This document shows, one piece after another, positions 59,838 to 64,000 of a stretch of DNA of 64,000 nt. Under the pieces are notes generated by a model. The model worked only from the letters and a program-made list of their open reading frames with translations, searched no databases and was not told the DNA's origin. How positions within the stretch are numbered: the first letter of the stretch is position 1; each line of letters opens with the position of its first letter. Source of the DNA: Streptomyces thinghirensis (GTDB lineage Bacteria; Actinomycetota; Actinomycetia; Streptomycetales; Streptomycetaceae); contig JAKFGP010000027.1 of NCBI GenBank assembly GCA_021502835.1, positions 9,030 through 73,029 on the forward strand, written 5' to 3'. Made by a program: the position numbers and the translations under genes.

Positions 59838-61546
59838 CTCCGGTCGCCTTGCGGCCGCTCGTGTCGAGCGCGTCGCGTTGTCCGGTGTTCTCCGCCTGGT
59901 CGAGGTCGGCGAGCGCGGGGTGGTGCAGGTCGAAGCCGGGGGACTTGGAGCGGACCCGGGGCAGGAGTGACGAAGTTGTGGCGCCCCGGGGCGGGCAGGA
60001 GGTGGCCCACTCCAGCGAGCGTCCGTAGCCCCAGGGTCGTCGACCTCGATCCGCTTGCCGTGTTGGGCGGTCTTCCAGACGTTGTAGAGGAAGGGCGGCG
60101 TGGACAGGCCCAGGGGAGGAAGGCTCCGATGGAGGAGATGGTGTTGAGGGCGGTGAAGCCGTCGGGCGGCCAGGTAATCGGCGTAGCGGCGGGGCATGCC
60201 CTGCTCGAGCCAGTGCTGGACCAGGAACGTGGTGTGGAAGCCCACGAACAGCGTCCAGAAGTGCACCTTCTCCAGCCGTGTGTCGAGCATGGTGCCCGTC
60301 ATCTTCGGCCACCAGAAGCTGAAGCCGGCGAACATCGCGAACACGATCGTGCCGAAGAGCACGTAGTGGAAGTGCGCCACGACGAAGTAGCTGTCGGTGA
60401 CGTGGAAGTCGATCGGCGGAGAGGCCAGCAGGACGCCGGTCAGTCCGCCGAACAGGAACGTGACCAGGAAGCCGGCCGCCCACAGCATCGGTGGCTCGAA
60501 CGACAGCGAGCCCCGCCACATCGGTGCCGATCCAGTTGAAGAACTTCACCCCGGTGGGCACGGCGATGAGGAAGCTCGTGAACGAGAAGAACGGCAGCAG
60601 CACCGCACCGGTGGCGAACATGTGGTGCGCCCACACCGTCACCGACAGGCCGGTGATGGCGATGGTGGCACCCACCAGCCCCATGTAGCCGAAGATCGGC
60701 TTCCGCGAGAAGACGGGGATGATCTCGGTGATCACCCCGAAGAAGGGCGGGGCGAGGATGTAGACCTCGGGGTGGCCGAAGAACCAGAAGAGGTGCTGCC
60801 ACAGGATCGCCCCGCCGTTCGCCGGGTCGAAGACGTGCGCACCGAACTGGCGGTCCGCCTCCAGCACCAGCAGGGCGGCGGCCAGCACGGGGAAGGCCAG
60901 CAGGACGAGCACCGAGGTCAGCAGCACGTTCCACGTGAAGATCGGCATGCGGAACATGGTCACGCCGGGCGCCCGCATACAGATGATCGTGGTGATGAAG
61001 TTGACCGCGCCGAGGATGGTGCCGAAGCCGGAGAGCGCCAGCCCCATGATCCACAGGTCACCGCCGGTGTACGGGGTGCGCTCACCGCCGCTGAGGGGTG
61101 GTAGGCGGTCCAGCCGAAGTCGGCGGCGCCCTGCGTGGTGAGGAAACCGCCCAGCACGATCAGGCCGCCGAAGGCGAACAGCCAGTACGACAGCATGTTC
61201 AGCCTCGGGAACGCGACGTCCGGGGACCCGATCTGCAACGGCATGATCGCGTTGGCGAACCCGGCGAACGTCGGGGTGGCGAACAGCAGGAGCATGATCG
61301 TGCCGTGCATCGTGAAGGACTGGTTGTACTGCTCCGCCGACACGATCTGGAGACCGGGCCGCGCCAGCTCCGCCCGCACCACCATGGCCAGCGCTCCCCG
61401 ATCAGGAAGAACGCGAACGACGTGATCAGGTAGAGGTGGCCGATCTTCTTGTGGTCGGTCGTGGTCAGCCAGGTGACCACGACGTGGCCCCGGCCACGTC
61501 GCTCGGCCACGGGGACGGGAGCCACCGGCTCGGTATGGGTCGCCAT
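59834..61546 (-). CDS. ctaD: Cytochrome c oxidase subunit I
   Basis: Haem-copper terminal oxidase core. The start ATG at 61546: [40 protein letters not shown]. Then [20 protein letters not shown] (haem His), [40 protein letters not shown] (CuB/Tyr motif HPEVYI), [18 protein letters not shown] (CuB His-His), [40 protein letters not shown] (haem His). The C-terminal tail is charged and ends near 59834. Five or six frame breaks. It is a second-copy type outside the usual ctaCDEF operon, so it may be an alternative oxidase subunit. Confidence 0.9.
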
Positions 61547-61848
61547 CACGTTCCTCACTCGGCGGAGCGCCTGGTGGTCGGCCGTTGGACGGCGACGGTC
61601 CCGCCCCCGCCGGCCGTGTGTCTCCGGGCAGCGTGTGTCCAGCCCTCGTGGAAGGTAGTTCGCTCCGGTACGGGACCGCGCCCGCATCCAGCCGATCGCG
61701 GGCCGAACGGGCTCCAGGTTCCAGTCGGACGGGTGACGACGGGGAGCGCCGGGCACCGGCCGCGGTGACCGTGGCCGTTTCGTCCGCGGGCCACGGAAAC
61801 CCGGCGCCGGACGGTGGCCGCCGGGACACCGGAAGCGGAGGGCGTTCG

Positions 61849-62316
61849 ATGAGGAAGCTGTGGTGGGCGGTTCCGGTCGCAGCCGCCGGGGCGGCGGCCG
61901 TACGGCGGTCCCGGTCCTCGCACCGGGCCGACGAGCGGGCGGGCGACCGCTGGCTCCACCGTGACGGTCAACCGGCCGCCCACGGACGTGGGGTCCGAGG
62001 GGAAGCTGCCACCGCCCCTGGACGAGCTGGCGGGAACGGATCGACGTGCGGATCCGCCTGGCTCCGGGCGACCGCGGCACGGAACTGGCCGCGCGCTTCA
62101 AGGAGCCCGTGCCCGCCGCGTCCGCGTCCGTGCCCGCGCGGCTGGCCGGGCAGGACCCGCGTCAGGAGCTGCGGGGCGCGTTGCGCGACGCCAAGTCCCC
62201 TGCTGGAGGCGGGTGAGGTGCTGCGCCCGACGCGCCACCCACGACCCGCTCCACGCCGGGCGGAAAGCTGGTCGAACTGTTCACCCGTCGCTCCGGTGGG
62301 GAGGGGAACGCTGTGA
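61849..62316 (+). CDS. Hypothetical exported or anchored protein
   Basis: Start ATG 61849: [20 protein letters not shown], an N-terminal signal or anchor, then [44 protein letters not shown] and [32 protein letters not shown]. It ends [12 protein letters not shown] and the stop overlaps the ADH start (GTGA, 62313-62316). No family recognised; resembles streptomycete hypotheticals paired with zinc ADHs. About 155 residues with two or three frame breaks. Confidence 0.65.
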   Translation: MRKLWWAVPVAAAGAAAVRRSRSSHRADERAGDRWLHRDGQPAAHGRGVRGEAATAPGRAGGNGSTCGSAWLRATAARNWPRASRSPCPPRPRPCPRGWPGRTRVRSCGARCATPSPLLEAGEVLRPTRHPRPAPRRAESWSNCSPVAPVGRGTL

Positions 62317-63498
62317 AGGCCCTGTGCTGGGAAGGCGTGAACAAGCTGTCCGTCGAGCAGGTCCCCGATCCGGAACTGCGCAACGACCAGGACGTCATCG
62401 TGCGGCTGATCGCGGGCACCACCTGCGGCCCCGACCTGCACCTCATCGGCGGCTACATCCCGGCGATGCGCGCCGGTGACGTGATCGGCCACGAGTTCGT
62501 CGGCGAGGTCGTCGAGACCGGCTCCGCCGTGCGCAGGCACAAAGTCGGCGACCGGGTCGTCGTCTGCTCGTTCGTCGGCTGCGGGCGCTGCTGGTACTGC
62601 GCCAACGACCTGTGGTCCCTGTGCGACAACACCAACACCAACCCGGGCATCGGCCAGGCCCTCTTCTGCTACGAGACCGCCGGCATCTTCGGCTACTCGC
62701 ACGCCATGGGCGGCCTGCGCGGCAGCCACGCCGAATACGTCCGCGTCCCCTTCGCCGACTACGGCGCCTTCAAGGTCCCCGAGGGCATCGACGACACCAG
62801 CGCCCTGTTCGTCTCCGACTCCGTGCCCACCGGGTGGATGGGCGCCGACCTGGCCGGGGTGAAGCCCGGTGACGTGGTCGCCGTCTGGGGGTGCGGCGCG
62901 GTGGGACAGATGGCCGCCCGGGCGGCCATCCTGAAGGGCGCCGAACGGTCATCTCCGTCGACCGCATCCCCGAGCGGCTGGCCATGACCGAACGGTACGT
63001 CGGCGCGGAGACCATCGACTACACCACCGCCGACGTCGCCGCGAACTGCGCGAGTGTGCCGGCGGCCGTGGCCCCGACGTGTGCATCGAGGCCGTCGGCA
63101 TGGAAGCCCACAGCGACGGCCCGCTGCACCTGTACGACCAGGCCAAGCAGCAGCTCCGCCTCCAGACCGACCGGCCCACCGCCGTACGCCAGGCCATCCA
63201 CGCCTGCCGCAAGGGGGCACCGTCTTCATCCTGGGCGTCTTCGCGGGCGCCGTCGACAAGTTCCCGCTCGGCGCCGTGATCAACAAAGGGCTCACCGTGC
63301 GCGGCGCCCAGATGCACGGCCAGCGCTACATCCCGATGCTGCTCGAGCGGATGGCTGTCGGCGAGATCGAGACGGCCCACCTGGGCGACCCACACCCTCT
63401 CGCTCGACCAAGCGCCCACCGCGTACGACATGTTTAAGCAGAAGACCGACGGCTGCGTCCGCGCCGTCATCCGCCCGGAGCCCCGAGGAGCCGCATGA
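62313..63498 (+). CDS. Zinc-dependent alcohol / formaldehyde dehydrogenase
   Basis: MDR-family NAD-dependent dehydrogenase. The start GTG at 62313: [40 protein letters not shown] (catalytic Cys), DVIGHEFVGEVVETGSAVRR (GHE), VVVCSFVGCGRCWYCANDL (structural zinc Cys), KPGDVVAVWGCGAVGQMAAR (Rossmann). After breaks, IEAVGMEAHSDGPLHLYDQA KQQ and ILGVFAGAVDKFPLGAVINK. It ends QKTDGCVRAVIRPEPRGAA. The long insert after the Rossmann core is typical of glutathione-independent formaldehyde dehydrogenase-like enzymes. Three or four frame breaks. Overlaps both neighbours by 4 bp. Confidence 0.9.
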
Positions 63499-64000
63499 TC
63501 GCCGAGCGGACCGCTCACCGAGTGGGCCGACCGTCTGGCCTGGTGGCTGCCGGGCACCGGCTCTGCACCCGCACGGGTGCTCTGCTCGGGCACGCCGACA
63601 GTGACCGGCAGCGCGGACGCCGGATGGGGCGTTCCGTGGCTGGACCGGCCCGGCGCCTACCGGGTGACGGTGCGCTGGTCCCGCGCGCTCGGACTGCCCC
63701 GGGCGACTGCCGGACGGCCTGGGTCTGGCCGTCCGCGTCGAGGACGCCGACGGTCCGGACAGCCCGCTGGACCTGCTGTTCACGTCCAGCCGCCCAGGCC
63801 GGTTCGGCCGCCATCTGCCTCTGCTGCGGCCCGATGCCCTGACCGGCCCGTATTCGACCCTGCTGTCCTACCGGCTGGGTGAGCGCGAACGCGTCCTGGC
63901 GGCCTTCCCGTCCCCGGCCCGGGCGGCACCCGTGACGACACCCTGCCGACCCTGTGGCAGGAGATCGCCCGCCGGCCCGTCCGCTTCGACCTGCGCGCAG
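63495..64000 (+). CDS. Hypothetical protein (C-terminus outside window)
   Basis: The start ATG at 63495 overlaps the ADH stop (ATGA). Frames give TEWADRLAWWLPGTGSAPAR, GWGVPWLDRPGAYRVTVRWS RALGLPRA, GLAVRVEDADGPDSPLDLLF and FTSSRPGRFGRHLPLLRPDA LTGPYSTLLSYRLGERERVL AAFPSPARA. A beta-rich hydrophilic protein with no motif I can name. Coupling to the ADH suggests a shared function. Three or more frame breaks; truncated by the window edge. Confidence 0.65.

Noticed and set aside
1..64000. CRISPR arrays
   Set aside because: No repeat with regular unique spacers was found; all repeats seen are tandem, microsatellite or paired.
1..64000. Biosynthetic gene cluster or prophage
   Set aside because: No PKS/NRPS, terpene cyclase, integrase or phage structural genes recognised; the monooxygenase operon alone is not enough.

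Overview
The window is chromosomal DNA of a Streptomyces or close relative. It is very GC-rich, uses GTG and TTG starts freely, and carries markers typical of the genus: the hrdD sigma factor, sepX, a DUF6227 gene, an LAxTG-type wall protein and a tricorn-type protease. Gene order (galU-glp-moaC-mog-GNAT-sepX, then fmdB, MTAP, mscL, fruAKR and hrdD) reads as conserved Streptomyces core. I see no prophage, biosynthetic cluster or CRISPR array. The only mobile element is a lone TnpB-type element at about 4.5-5.8 kb.

The sequence is error-prone. Almost every gene is split over two to six reading frames by single-base insertions or deletions, including genes that should be intact in any streptomycete (galU, moaC, ctaD, hrdD). 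Two long homopolymers, 15 A inside glp and 12 G inside mscL, look artificial. CDS coordinates therefore span the whole reconstructed gene and the frame changes within it. I treat the breaks as probable read or assembly errors rather than pseudogenes unless stated.

Layout. 0-4.3 kb: EamA transporter, YbaK deacylase, MMPL exporter with its TetR regulator and paired operators. 4.5-5.8 kb: TnpB element. 5.9-9.4 kb: tricorn-type protease. 9.5-14.0 kb: small basic protein, then a Baeyer-Villiger-type monooxygenase, alpha/beta hydrolase and SDR coupled by 4-base overlaps, with a divergent MerR regulator. 14.0-17.4 kb: exonuclease III, GNAT, sortase-anchored wall protein, tRNA. 17.5-23.7 kb: sepX, GNAT, mog, moaC, glp, galU and divergent 5-FCL. 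23.8-34.2 kb: penicillin acylase, cation/proton antiporter, MFS, FmdB (preceded by a CIRCE-like site), MTAP, SAF-domain protein, MscL, P1 peptidase. 34.3-36.5 kb: lipoprotein L,D-transpeptidase and DUF6227. 36.7-40.6 kb: fructose operon fruR-fruK-fruA. 40.8-50.3 kb: two DHA2-type exporters with WYL and TetR regulators, another TetR, hrdD with a sigma-R-type promoter, GNAT, DODA dioxygenase with a divergent MarR. 50.6-54.1 kb: M6 metalloprotease, tandem IclR regulator, tRNA-Arg. 54.3-55.0 kb: RHH/PIN toxin-antitoxin pair. 55.4-64.0 kb: a redox and iron-flavoured set (ferritin-like, hemerythrin, Rieske, DUF1360, cytochrome oxidase subunit I, zinc alcohol dehydrogenase and several unknowns).

The most interesting leads are the TnpB/omega-RNA candidate, the sigma-R promoter of hrdD, the CIRCE-like element before fmdB, the leaderless toxin-antitoxin pair whose palindrome covers its start codon, the coupled monooxygenase operon, and the hemerythrin/ferritin/Rieske/oxidase cluster, which may be a linked functional module.
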